Below, in pieces: positions 24,885-35,737 of a DNA stretch of 64,000 nt (within the stretch, counting starts at the first letter, position 1; each line of letters starts with the position of its first letter). A program made the position numbers and the translations under genes. The DNA comes from Cavenderia fasciculata (taxonomy: Eukaryota; Evosea; Eumycetozoa; Acytosteliales; Cavenderiaceae), in the NCBI RefSeq assembly GCF_000203815.1, contig NW_004457639.1, positions 806,001 to 870,000 of the forward strand. Direction: 5' to 3'. The notes under the pieces were generated by a model. It was not told where the DNA came from. It saw only the letters and a list, made by a program, of their open reading frames with translations, and did not search any database.

Positions 24885-26117
24885 TTAAAGTTTTGAAATA
24901 TTGTTGTTAATATTAGTTTCAGGATATAACATTAAAATTCCATAATCACGAGGATCATTCCAAATTGGTAATTGAGATTGAGATTTGAATTGATTGAGCT
25001 CCGAGGTGGTTGAGAAACGACCGATAGAGGTGAATTCCAATGTTTTGATACCTGGCAACAACGGGAAATGGCATCGGATGGGATCGGTCATTGAGAAACC
25101 TGCAAAAACATAGTTGATGCCTTGAGAATAGAGTTCATTATGAACATGTTGTAAAAGGAATTGAAAGAGTGTGTCACTCTGCTCCTTGTCTTGACCAATC
25201 GAATAGCAACAAAAGAGTTGACGATGTCTTTGTACCTGTTGCAAACGATTCTTGAGTGTAAAGATTAGGTCTTGATTCCAAACTGATATCGATGCTTCGT
25301 ATAAATATCCATCTACAGTGGTGGCAGTGGCTACATAGGTCGACTCTAAATACTTTTCATTGTCTTGAAGGATATGTCCAAAATCAGAGGGAATAAAGTT
25401 GTACTGTTGGAATGCATTGGTCCAACGTTCTTTAATCTCTTGATTGTGATAGATCTTGGTGACACGTGGTGCTTGCAAATAAGTGTTGGAGTTCAATGGA
25501 ATGACACGAACTTGATGATCAAGTTTCCATGCCATTTGGCATTGATCGTATTGAGGATACATTTCAAAGTTTGATGTTGCCTTTGTGATGGGTACGTTGT
25601 TCTTGGAGGTTGATAGTACCAATAGGTTGGGGCGTTGGTCTTGCACAACCATCTGATGCATGTTTCTAAAAAACATGTTGGAAATGGAGTGACCGCGGTA
25701 CTCGGGATGCACATTAATGTCAAACATATAGTAGAGAGTCTTGATCTGGCCACACACAATCACATCCTTGATGTTGCAGGCGTAGGCCCCAATAGTCTGA
25801 CGACGGTCTCGGTCTTCGGCTACCACCACCTTGGAAAACTTGGTCAACGACGGACGGATGGAATAATCGATGGGGTGAGACATCCCCTCCAACAAATTGA
25901 AATTATAAGATTGTGGTAATCTTGGAATTGTTGTAATTGCTTCCATATCTTGTTCACTTTTAAATTCTCTTAATATAAATCTATTAAGATTAAGATTAAG
26001 ATTATTATTCTTATTATTATTATTAATAATAGTATTACTATTTTTAGATGGAATTATAATATTATTACTAGCAACTGATGTTGAAATGATTGGTTGTTGA
26101 TTTGAAAACATCATCAT
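24885..26117 (-). CDS. GNAT-family N-acetyltransferase, HOOKLESS1-like
   Basis: A single 410-codon exon. After an Asn-rich start, residues about 47-200 form a GNAT domain: LREFKSEQDMEAI opens it, and motif A is FDINVHPEYRGHSISNMFFR, with R-G-H-S in place of the usual R/Q-x-x-G-x-G/A. The C-terminal half (SDFGHILQDNEKYLESTYVA ... DPRDYGILMLYP) contains a second, degenerate GNAT-like unit, as in plant HOOKLESS1 and its relatives. The substrate is unknown; HLS1 proteins are proposed histone acetyltransferases. The gene is intron-free and codon use changes sharply near 25690-25870, where it is richer in G and C. Confidence 0.75.
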   Translation of the reverse strand: MMMFSNQQPIISTSVASNNIIIPSKNSNTIINNNNKNNNLNLNLNRFILREFKSEQDMEAITTIPRLPQSYNFNLLEGMSHPIDYSIRPSLTKFSKVVVAEDRDRRQTIGAYACNIKDVIVCGQIKTLYYMFDINVHPEYRGHSISNMFFRNMHQMVVQDQRPNLLVLSTSKNNVPITKATSNFEMYPQYDQCQMAWKLDHQVRVIPLNSNTYLQAPRVTKIYHNQEIKERWTNAFQQYNFIPSDFGHILQDNEKYLESTYVATATTVDGYLYEASISVWNQDLIFTLKNRLQQVQRHRQLFCCYSIGQDKEQSDTLFQFLLQHVHNELYSQGINYVFAGFSMTDPIRCHFPLLPGIKTLEFTSIGRFSTTSELNQFKSQSQLPIWNDPRDYGILMLYPETNINNNISKL

Positions 26118-27069
26118 TGTAATAAGATATATACTATAGGTTATATACTATATTATTTGGTTGGTGATTAGATGGAGATAAAGATATCAAATGATTGTGC
26201 ACTGTACTGTTTGTCGACAATACTACTACTACTATAGCAGTCATAGGAAGGTATGGTCCTACCATCACCCACCCTCGGTGTCCAATATGGCATACCTTTA
26301 AATTAGCCGGGTTGGGTGCATCGACGTCGAGCACCTGTAATTATCCAATAAACATGTAGTAGTGTGACTACTAAGTATTATACTTATTCTCCAATGAATG
26401 TAGTCTAGCGAAGCGCGTGTAGATAGGTAATAAAGAGAGGGGTGGGGAGGGTCCCTCTATTGATGCGAGTGTATACATTGTTTCTTCTCTCCAACCGTTG
26501 ACCATCCCCCATTATTATTCCCCAAGCAACCCTTTTTAATTGAATAAACAAGTTGCTTGATAGATAAGCATAGTCTCGTCTCATCTAGACGCCCTATCCC
26601 ATCCTATGAATGAACCAAACCATCTGATGAAATCATTCATTTCATTTCAAATAAACCACTTTTAAATATATATATATCTACATCTTTAGTGTCGCTACTA
26701 CGATAATAGTAAACATATTAATGTTTAAAAGAGGGGGGAATATGAAGAGACAGAGATACAATCTCCTCTAACACATGAATGAAAAGTAAATAATGAATGA
26801 TGGTTCCCAAACAGACCACCAACATTAATAAGCGACTTTTAACTTTGAAAAACACACTAAAAATTAAAAACCTTGTGATGAATGAATGAAGTACTTGACT
26901 GTGAGTGTTAAATTCTTTCATTATTGTCTCTTCATTGTTGAACCTGCAGATTGATCATCATCATCATCATCACCATCATTCACTACTACACCACCTACTA
27001 CAGTTCATTTCATAGTAGGAATTATAGCGACAAACGATTAGTATAGATTCGATTGATTGATAGAGCAAG
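26118..27069. other. Divergent intergenic region
   Basis: About 950 nt between the HLS1-like gene (minus) and CPSF2 (plus). It contains a GC-richer block at about 26270-26480 and a CATCAT run at about 26955-26985. A 67-codon minus frame at 26718-26921 is not convincing. No gene is supported. Confidence 0.55.
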
Positions 27070-29769
27070 ATGACATCAGTGATCAAGTTTACACCACTGT
27101 GTGGCGGAGCAGGACAAATAACTCCACCATGTTATCTACTAGAGATTGATAACTTTTGTATACTATTAGATTGTGGATGGAATGCAAAGTTGGATATATC
27201 ACTATTAGATGAATTGAAAAAGTATGTAAAACAAACAAAGATAGATAAGTATGACGATCATTGACGCTAATGTATATTATATTACTTTTAGAGTGGCAAA
27301 TAAAGTAGATGCAATATTATTAACTTATCCAGATACAGAACATATTGGAGCGTTACCATATGCAATTGGCAAGTTGGGATTGACAGGAAAGATATATGGG
27401 ACTACACCAATTCACAAGATGGGTCAAATCTTTATGTATGACTTGTACACGAGTAGAATGGCACAAGAGGAATTTGATCGATTCGATCTTGACGAGGTCG
27501 ATATGTGCTTTGATCAATCTCGATTCAAAGAACTCTCCTATTCACAGCACTACGAGATACCCGATAGCGACGGCATCATTATCACCCCGTATCTAGCCGG
27601 TCATATGGTGGGTGGGTCGGTATGGCGTATTGCCAAAGAGAGCGATGTCATTGTCTATGCCGTCGATATTAACCATCGTCGTGAATCCCATCTTGAAGGG
27701 TTCCTTCAGAATGGTCTTCTTTCACCCGAGTTGGCCAAGCCCACTCATTTGATCACCGACGCACTTCACATTTTGGATCCTCCACCTCAGAAAAAGGCAG
27801 ACAAGGATACAGCCATGTTGGCACAGCTACGCAAGTCGCTTCGAGACGGTGGCAACATTTTGGTGGCTACCGATACTGCCGGACGTGTTCTCGAGCTCCT
27901 CCTCACCATCGACCAGTACTGGTCGCAGCATAGACTGGGGTCGGCCTATTCAGTCGTATTTTTCAACAGTGTCACCTACTATGTAAGAGAGTTTGCAAAG
28001 TCTCAATTAGAATTCATGTCTACTGCTGCATCTAGTAAATTTGAACAAAAAAATGAAAATATATTTAATTTTAGGTAAATAGATAAAGAACAAAAGAACA
28101 AAAGAAAAAGAGATAAATAACATTTATTAATTTTTTTCTTTCTTTTTAATTTGTAGAAATATTAAAATTTGTAATTCATTTAAACAATTGGAAGAATTAC
28201 CAAATTTAACAAGAAATTATGTTGTTTTGGCAAGTTCAAAAGATTTGGAAACTGGATTTGCAAAAGATTTATTTATTCAATGGGCAAATGATCCCAAAAA
28301 TATGGTCATGTTGACCGACAACATGGACGAGGGAACATTGGGAGACCAACTATCAAAATGTCAATCTGGCATTGACTCTATACAAGTGACACATGGAAAA
28401 CGTGTGGAATTGGAGGGCGAGGAACTTCGAGAATACGAAGAAACCATCCAAAGAAAAAAAGATGAAGAAAAAAGATTGGAAGAAGAAAAACGTTTACAAG
28501 AGGAAAAAGCAAATCGAAAAGAAAGAATGGATGTTGATGATCAAGAAGAATTAATTACAAAAAAAAATCCTCTCCTAAATAGATTTGATATGCATGTAAG
28601 TAAACAAACAAATATTAAAAACAAAAATATAAATACTAAAATACATTATTTATTTATATTTAGAGATCAGATTTTATAAATGAACATTATATTCCAATGT
28701 TTCCATTTACAGAACCAATTGTAAAATGGGATGAATATGGTGAACAAGATGAAGAATTATTAAACATTGCCAAGGAATTAAAGGATCAAAAAGACAAGGA
28801 AATGAAGGATGATGTAGTAATGGAAGAAGAAAATAAACAAGAAGAAGAAGAAACAAAACCAAAGAAAATAGTCACTTTTAATACAATGGTAAAGAAAAGA
28901 AAAGAAAGAAATATGAATCATATTATTTCAAAATACTTATTTATTTATTTATTATTATATATTTTTAGGTAAAAGTTAATTGTTCAGTAACAAGATTTGA
29001 TTATCAAGGATGTTCTGATGGTCAATCATTAAAAACAATTATTCAAAAAATTGCACCAACCAATTTGATTCTGGTTAGAGGTAATCAACAATGTGTCGAT
29101 GAATTGTTGGATTTTGCTAAAAAGAGTTTGCGTGTCAAAGGATTATTTTCACCAGCAATCAGTAATCAAATCGATCTTACCTCTGAAACTCATGTATATA
29201 AAATTATATTAAAGGATTCTTTAATTAAATCATTAAATACTTCAAAAGTATGTAGAAACAAAAAATAGATCAAACAGAAATCATTATAATTATTGACATT
29301 AATATTATTATTATTTTAGCTTATGGATTATGAAATTGCATATATTGAAGCTAAAGTTCATATTGAAGATATAATATTAAATGGAGCAACTAATGCAGCT
29401 ACTCCACTTGCTATTACTAGCCCAACTACATCAACAGCGATTACTACAACAAATGATAGCAAGGCATTGACAGTTGTACAACCAAAGGAAAAGAAAATCA
29501 TACCATTGTTGGATATTATGCCAGTGGAAGAATCAAAAGGACACAATGTATCGTTTGTTGGTGATGTCAAATTATCAGAGTTTAAGGATGTATTGACACG
29601 AGAAGGATTCCAAGTTCAATTCGATAAGGGTATCCTTTCATGTAATGGTTTGGTTTATCTGTGGCGTGAAGAGGTCGATGGAAATTCTTGTATAAATATC
29701 GATGGTGTCATGTCTGAAGAATATTATTTGGTCAAGGAATTATTATATAGTCAATTCAAGATATTATAA
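27070..29769 (+). CDS. cpsf2: Cleavage and polyadenylation specificity factor subunit 2 (CPSF100)
   Basis: Six exons (27070-27221, 27292-28074, 28157-28595, 28664-28888, 28969-29247, 29320-29769) encode 775 residues. The N-terminus [33 protein letters not shown] is the CPSF2 opening. The metallo-beta-lactamase region has lost the zinc ligands: the HxHxDH motif position reads PDTEHIGAL, as expected for the inactive CPSF100 paralogue of the CPSF73 endonuclease. The beta-CASP domain includes [20 protein letters not shown]-type sequence and [20 protein letters not shown]. The C-terminal part ([20 protein letters not shown], then [10 protein letters not shown], then [20 protein letters not shown]) is the RMMBL and dimerisation region. 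It acts in 3'-end processing of mRNA. The central acidic Lys/Glu linker is long. Confidence 0.93.
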
Positions 29770-29973
29770 AGCATCCAAGATGTCCAACCAACCAAAAATA
29801 ATAATAATGATATAATAATAAATCAACCAAGTGAATATTATTATTATATTGCTCCTCCTACTACTACTACTATTATAATGTTGTTTTTTGAAAAAGTGTT
29901 TATATAATCGTTTTATTCCTCTTAGGGTAAGGACATCGAATCATCATCATATTAAAAGTGATTCCACCCTTCA

Positions 29974-30356
29974 TTATGTACCATCATCGTCCCCTAAACT
30001 CGCTAAATAAATGTGAATAATGATAATTAATATGATTCCCTTGTTTTATATCTCTCTCTTTTCGTCGTTTTAGAGTTTCTCATACCAAAACATTCAAACA
30101 AGAATGGTAAAGAGTTGATTGTTCTATTATTGGTTCTTTTAATATTTGAATTGTTGTTTCCACCATTTGTCAATGCAGCTGTAGATGATGATAATAACGA
30201 TGGTAACGATGTTGTCGATGTAAATGTCGATGATGTCGTGTTGTTGTTGAAACTATTGCTATTTATACATGATGTGCTAAACGTTGCTCTCGTGATACAA
30301 CCGCTGCTACTATTTTTCGATATCGTTCTAAATATTGCTCTACTAATATTGTTCAT
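29974..30356 (-). CDS. Small protein with mitochondrial presequence, unknown
   Basis: The first ATG is at 30356. Exon 1 (30356-30086) and a proposed exon 2 (30002-29974) encode 99 residues. The N-terminus MNNISRAIFRTISKNSSSG has Arg and Ser with no acidic residue, a classic mitochondrial targeting sequence. The middle is Ser/Thr/Asn-rich. The end reads TINSLPFLFECF|ASLGDDDGT after splicing; without splicing, the frame continues for 19 residues to a stop at 30027. The intron option uses GTATGA and TTTATTTAG. I do not recognise the family. It converges with CPSF2. Confidence 0.5.
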
Positions 30357-30627
30357 TTTATTTATGTCTATTGTTATTAAGGAAAAAAAAGACCTATGCA
30401 ATGAATGATCAGCAATCTTTCGTCTGATCAAACACTTTCGCTTTGAAAAGTACAAATCGATTTTTTGATATTTTTTGTTTTTCTCAACCAGAAAAGAATA
30501 ACAATATTAGTGGAAGGTGTAACATGGATCAATCAGTAGATTCATTCATTCATTAATTATTATACAAGTAATAAATAGCGCATCAAGAAGTAAATCCCAT
30601 TTATTATAATTATTAATATTATTAATA

Positions 30628-31633
30628 TTATTTAAGTGATCTCTTTTTTGTACAATCTGGGCAATACCATTTACCTTTGGGTGGTTGAGTAAGTCCAACA
30701 CATTCAAAATGGAACCATTCAATCTTACACTAATAAAATAGAAATTATTAATAAGGTTTGTTTTTGGATGGCTTATCATTTGTTTGATACATACTCCAGA
30801 ACTTTCACATTCAATCATTTCACCAAAAGATACACGTCCACAAATACAATAAGTTGGTTCATTTGGATCGATTGCCATGTCCAACTCACTTGAACTTGCC
30901 ATCTTTGGATCTGGAATAACAATTTCTGCTTGTGATTTTTTACGGCTAAGCGTAGAAGATGATTTTCCTTTCTTTGGAGTATCTGCTGTAATAGATGATT
31001 TTTTCTCTATTTTTAAACATGAATAAATAGATTGGTTAATAATAATTATATTCACCATCTTTTCAGCAGATATATATTTTGATACAAACTTTTCTTATCA
31101 TCTTCAGCTTCTTCAATCTCTGTTTCAAATTTTTTAAGTTCTGTATCCAATTTTCTAATATATCTATCAATCTTTTAATAATCAAACATTCCGCATTAGT
31201 ATACATTGTTTCACATGTAGTTATATTTATTCCACACCAATACTTACAAGTTCATATGACTGATTTGATAATTCCACTTTTTCATCTGCATACTCTAGTA
31301 TCATCTTTATATCATTCTTTAGAGACTTTGAACTCTTTTCATTCAATAGTTCTTGTGCTGCTTTTCGACCTGAAGGTGTTGTTGCCAATAGATTTGCTTT
31401 TAATGTCTCTATCTTGTCTACGACCTCTATTGAATCGAATTCATCAACAACATCGAAATAGTAATAGTATGTCTGTGTTAGTTAATGTAATGGTTTTTTT
31501 GAAAGATAAGATTCAACATACCTCCTGATCTATAATCTAGTTCTTTTATTAATGCTAAAGATCTATTTAATTCTGTTGGAGCTGTAGAGATACTCTCCAA
31601 ATAGTTTTCAAGATATGTTCCCTGACCTTGCAT
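30628..31633 (-). CDS. ING-family PHD-finger protein
   Basis: Exons 31633-31522, 31426-31248, 31171-31090, 31006-30795 and 30729-30628 encode 228 residues. The N-terminus ([31 protein letters not shown]) is the ING dimerisation helix, and the central coiled region leads to a basic linker. The C-terminal PHD finger shows [35 protein letters not shown] and WYCPDC, with the Cys4-His-Cys3 ligands and the ING-type aromatic residues. ING PHD fingers read H3K4me3 and recruit HAT or HDAC complexes. The exon 3 donor is GTTTGT, non-consensus, chosen because it alone keeps phase with the next exon. The acceptor of exon 2 was likewise chosen by phase. Confidence 0.85.
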
Positions 31634-32139
31634 TTTGTATGTATGTATATATGTATATTATATTGTTTTGTTATTATTTACAGGTAAAAGTATATTATAT
31701 TGAATACTTTTATTATTATTATATCATATTAATATTAGTAAAGATAATGATTCTTCTCATTCATTAAAGAGAACAAGTACTTAAAATTCATTAATTTAAT
31801 TCTTTTTTTTTTTTTTTCCCTCCCAACTGATCTTCAAAACTTCAATGTTTACCATTCATTAGTATTACTACTACTACTACATTTTATACATTTCTTAAAA
31901 GTTTATCACCGATGGAATAGAATATATTCTAAAGAAAGATATTATATACATGATAAAAGATCAAAATAAATTTATGTTGTTGCTCTTATTCCAAAAAATT
32001 TCGCAATGATAATAATATCCTGACATCATCAAGATATCAATTAAATTAGGTCTATTCTTATTAATATTTCATTCATTCATATTATCACAAACAAATAGAA
32101 CATTATAACAGTGTAATTATATACATTTAAAAAAAGATA
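31634..32139. other. Divergent intergenic region
   Basis: AT-rich spacer between the ING gene (minus) and the acetyltransferase (plus), with a T-run at about 31801-31818. No other feature is visible. Confidence 0.6.
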
Positions 32140-32781
32140 ATGTTTCAATCATACGCAAATCAAAATCAAACAACTCCAACATTCAAAACAAAGAGACTTT
32201 TGTTGGAACCATTCACCTTTGATGCAACCAAAGCTTTGAATCAAGAAGAAGATGGTACGACGAAGACATCTTGGAGGGACGAATCATTTAATAAAGAGGA
32301 ATGGGAGACAATAGAAGAATTGGCTGGTGATGCAAAGGTGGCAATGACTACTCAATTTATTCCTCATCCTTATCCAACAGGTGCTTCAAAAAGTTGGATT
32401 GCATCACAACAAAAGGCATGGTCAACAGGTACAGATATGACATTGGCCATTAAATTAATTGAACAAGGTCCAACAAAAAGTAAAATAATAGGTGTAATAT
32501 CAATAATGAGTGATATTTATAATGGTACAAATATATTAAAGTTGGGGTATTGGATTGGTTCACCCTATTGGAACAATGGGTATGCCACCGAGGCATCATT
32601 GGTCATTGTCGACTTTGTATTCAACACACTCAATATTTCTTGTTTGTGGGCTTCTTGTATGAGCCACAATATTGGATCGGAAAGAGTATTCCAAAAGATT
32701 GGAATGAAATATCAATACTCTCAACCTTTGGTCATTAGAGGTCAACCAATCGATTGTAAATTTTATAATATAACTAAATAA
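32140..32781 (+). CDS. RimJ/RimL-like GNAT acetyltransferase
   Basis: A single exon encodes 213 residues. It opens with TKRLLLEPFTFDAT, typical of the Acetyltransf_3/RimJ family, continues with FIPHPYPTGASKSWIASQ, and motif A is LGYWIGSPYWNNGYATEASL, with the N-N-G-Y-A turn that binds acetyl-CoA. NIGSERVFQKIGMKYQYS is motif B. Such enzymes acetylate ribosomal protein N-termini or small molecules in bacteria, and the family is scattered in fungi and amoebae. The substrate is unknown. The gene has no introns and no targeting signal, which is compatible with a bacterial origin but not proof. Confidence 0.85.
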   Translation: MFQSYANQNQTTPTFKTKRLLLEPFTFDATKALNQEEDGTTKTSWRDESFNKEEWETIEELAGDAKVAMTTQFIPHPYPTGASKSWIASQQKAWSTGTDMTLAIKLIEQGPTKSKIIGVISIMSDIYNGTNILKLGYWIGSPYWNNGYATEASLVIVDFVFNTLNISCLWASCMSHNIGSERVFQKIGMKYQYSQPLVIRGQPIDCKFYNITK

Positions 32782-32822
32782 AAAGATAATAATATCTTTT
32801 TTCAATGTATTAATCTAATCTA

Positions 32823-33397
32823 CTATAGTTGAACAAATAAAGTTTGACCATTAAAATATTCCAAATACTTTTTTGAATTTTTCAGATAGAGATGAATCAA
32901 GTATTCTTTGTTGACAAGGGAATAATCTGTAATTTGAGAAGTATCAAAGAAGTAAATCCAAGGTCTATTAAATCTATAAATTCTTGATGTACATTCATAT
33001 TCCAATTGATTTGTTTTTTTAATGTTTCCCATTCCAACATTTGTTTTGGTTCAAATTCAAAACCATCCAAGAATAATAAACTCAAGTTGTGGAGTCTTGT
33101 ATCCTTTCCAAATATAAATCTAAAAACTGCTTTTTCAAATTGAAATGATACCTCTGACAATATTGATAGTTCCCTTTTCTTGATTCTCCTTTCAATTATA
33201 TTGACATCTTCATAAAGGTGATTCAAAGTTTCTTTGCATTTGGGTACCGCCAATTTATACTTTAATTCCTTTAAATCTTTTAGTTTTGTCAATTTTTGAT
33301 GCAATGCATTAATTTCCATCATCAATAATTCAATCCAAGTCATATCGAAACCATTCATTTGATTGTCAATTGGATAAATTTGATTGGCAGAGTTCAT
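32823..33397 (-). CDS. Orphan coiled-coil protein with probable frameshift
   Basis: The frame from 33397 encodes a helical protein (ALHQKLTKLKDLKELKYKLA, KETLNHLYEDVNIIERRIKK). At the run of seven T (33014-33020, A on the coding strand) a second frame takes over that is more coding-like to its stop at 32823 (RPWIYFFDTSQITDYSLV, EYLIHLYLKNSKKYLEYFNG). No GT-AG intron is available between them. I infer one continuous gene of about 190 residues broken by a one-base indel in the homopolymer, either a real mutation or an assembly error. Without the shift, the protein ends at 32897 with 166 residues. The family is not recognised. Confidence 0.5.
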
Positions 33398-33436
33398 GAT
33401 TGATAGATTGTTTACTGGAGCTATTACTATTACTGG

Positions 33437-35098
33437 CTATTTATTTAGAATGATTAAACTAACAACTACACCTATACTACCAAATAATTTTAATAAAAGG
33501 TTGACTGGATAGAATGTCTTTCTTCGTTCTTCATAAGTAGCTTTAATAAACTTTGGAATGACCAAGTTTAATACAAAAGCACCCAACCAATTTAATACTA
33601 CACGTGTCAATGTTAACTCTAAATATACAAGTGTTAAATCATACTGTATAGCCAAATAAAAATAAATCTATAATAGAGAGAGAAAAGATTAGATTTTGAT
33701 TTGATTAAAATAAAATAAATAATCTTTGATTTATATTTCTCTATTATAATTTACATACAATTGCACGAGCATTAATAAGTAAACGATAAAAGAATAATGT
33801 TACAAGATTAGTTTCTTTCCAAGTGGCTTTAACAGCTTCCCAGAGTGTTTCTTTGGAATCTTGTTCTGGGAGTAAGAGGTGTTTGAGAGGTTTGATAAGA
33901 TCAATGACCAACATGAAAAAGAATAAATAGAATGGAAGGAGAATTTGATCGATTGAATTGTAACCATATGCATTGACACGGAATTGATTGTCATAATATA
34001 AAGAGGTTTCCATCCACAATCCATTAGCAACTGATAATAGAATCATTGGTATAAATACTCTTAAACTTCTTGCAAATAATGGTATAACTTTTGTTTTCCA
34101 ATCTTGTTTGTTGTTTTGATTCGACTCTTCTTCTTCTTCTTTTGGAATAAGATGATCTTTTTCTTGTTGTTGTAGTATTGGTGAAATCATTGTGTCTGGA
34201 CTATCAATACTACTAGTATCACTTTCATTTATACGATGATTTAATTTGTTTCCACCTCTTATATTATTATTATTATTATTTTGATTATTACTGTCATATT
34301 GATTGATTTGATTTTCTTCATCTATTAATTTCTTATCTTCTGCAATTTCACCTTCTTTTTGTTGTTGATCCTCTATTTGTTCATGTTGATCCTTTTTTCC
34401 ATAGAGAAAGCTAAACCATTCCTTTTTGCCAGCTACCTCTTTCTTGGGTGTCACTTCAATGACGCTTAGTAGAGATCCAGCAATACCAAATAAATAGATG
34501 AGTGGTGGAATAGGTTGATTAATAGGCTCACCAAACAACTTGTTCAAAGGATTAATTAAAAACGTTGATGATAATGCCGATATGACAAGGAATAATAATC
34601 CTAATGGTTCTTTATACAACATTACTTCTCCATTATAATAAACTAGAAAAATTCAAAAAAGAAAACTAAGTATTGATACATTCTTCTTATTCTTGATCAA
34701 ATTTTGTTCTTACTAATATTAACTAAACCATTAACAAGCAGAAATGGATGTAAAGCAATTGATTGAAACATTGAGAATGGTCCTTGTGATTTACATTCGA
34801 CGACTGTGCAATTGGCAGGTGTACAGTTTTCAATCTTTCCTTGTATATCGGTCTCTTTGTAGCAAGGTACCTTTAGATTGTCGATATAGATGGCACCTGA
34901 TATCGATGTAGGCAATGCTAGTTGTAGTATACCCATAATGATAAACATCTGCAGTGCAGTCATCAGACACAACCCTATCATCATGTGTCTAGGGCTGTGC
35001 TTAAAGTTGACTCTGCTACATCTCTGTCCAAAGCTATCACCAACCACAGACATTCCTTGTGCTAATAGCACAATCCCGAAATTTGGTTTACTTGACAT
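33437..35098 (-). CDS. Multi-pass membrane protein, unknown function
   Basis: Exons 35098-34714, 34642-33759 and 33667-33437 encode 499 residues. Hydrophobic segments include LMTALQMFIIMGILQLALPT, EPLGLLFLVISALSSTFLI, PLIYLFGIAGSLLSV, SLRVFIPMILLSVANGL, ILLPFYLFFFMLVIDLI, VVLNWLGAFVLNLVIPKFI and LFGSIGVVVSLIIL, so at least seven membrane helices are likely. Four Cys between helices one and two (VPCYKET..ENCTPANCTVVECK) suggest a disulphide-bonded loop outside the cytosol. A long charged Asn/Glu/Gln loop lies between helices three and four. It looks like a transporter, but I cannot name the family. Confidence 0.7.
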
Positions 35099-35737
35099 TA
35101 TAATCTATCTATCTATCTAGCTATCAACTACTACTATGTATATAAAATGACTAATAACTTTTTAGAATATAAGAATAATAAACATAAACTTTATTATTTT
35201 TAGAGGGAGAGGGGTTGTTGTTTAAATTAAATTTTTGTTGTTTCAATTTTGGTATTACCGATTCCTTTTCGGGAATTCATTCCTATGATTGTTCTTCCAT
35301 TATTTTAGTGCTCATCTTGTGAAAATTTAAGGTGCTTTTAGTTGTGACGATTCCGATAATAAAAATGGAGTATTATCATGATTGTATAATTTACTGTTAT
35401 AATGTGCACACAAAATAATATATAAACATTTTCGTGCACCTTGGAAATATTTAATTATTATTTCTATATACAAAGATTTATTTTGTAATATGTTGTTTTT
35501 CTTTTTAAAAATAGTCTGAGTGTGATAAGAAGGAGATTATCAATCTGCTCATCTTATTTCTTCCTTTTTTGCCCTCAAAGGGAATCGGCCGCCAAACCAC
35601 GTGGCTCTCTCGTTCAAAGCCCTTTGCGATTTTTTTTTAAAGAAATTCATTTTTTTTTTGATGGAGAGCCTCTCTTGGGCATATGGATAACAGCACGATG
35701 TGTGGCCACATTCATTGCCAATACAAATTTTGAGGAG
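35099..35737. other. Divergent intergenic region
   Basis: Spacer between the membrane-protein gene (minus) and the DNase II-like gene (plus). A GC-richer block at about 35570-35630 reads open in frame with the DNase start but lacks a signal-peptide logic, so the ATG at 35738 is preferred. A TATA/T-rich stretch lies near 35420-35510. Confidence 0.5.
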
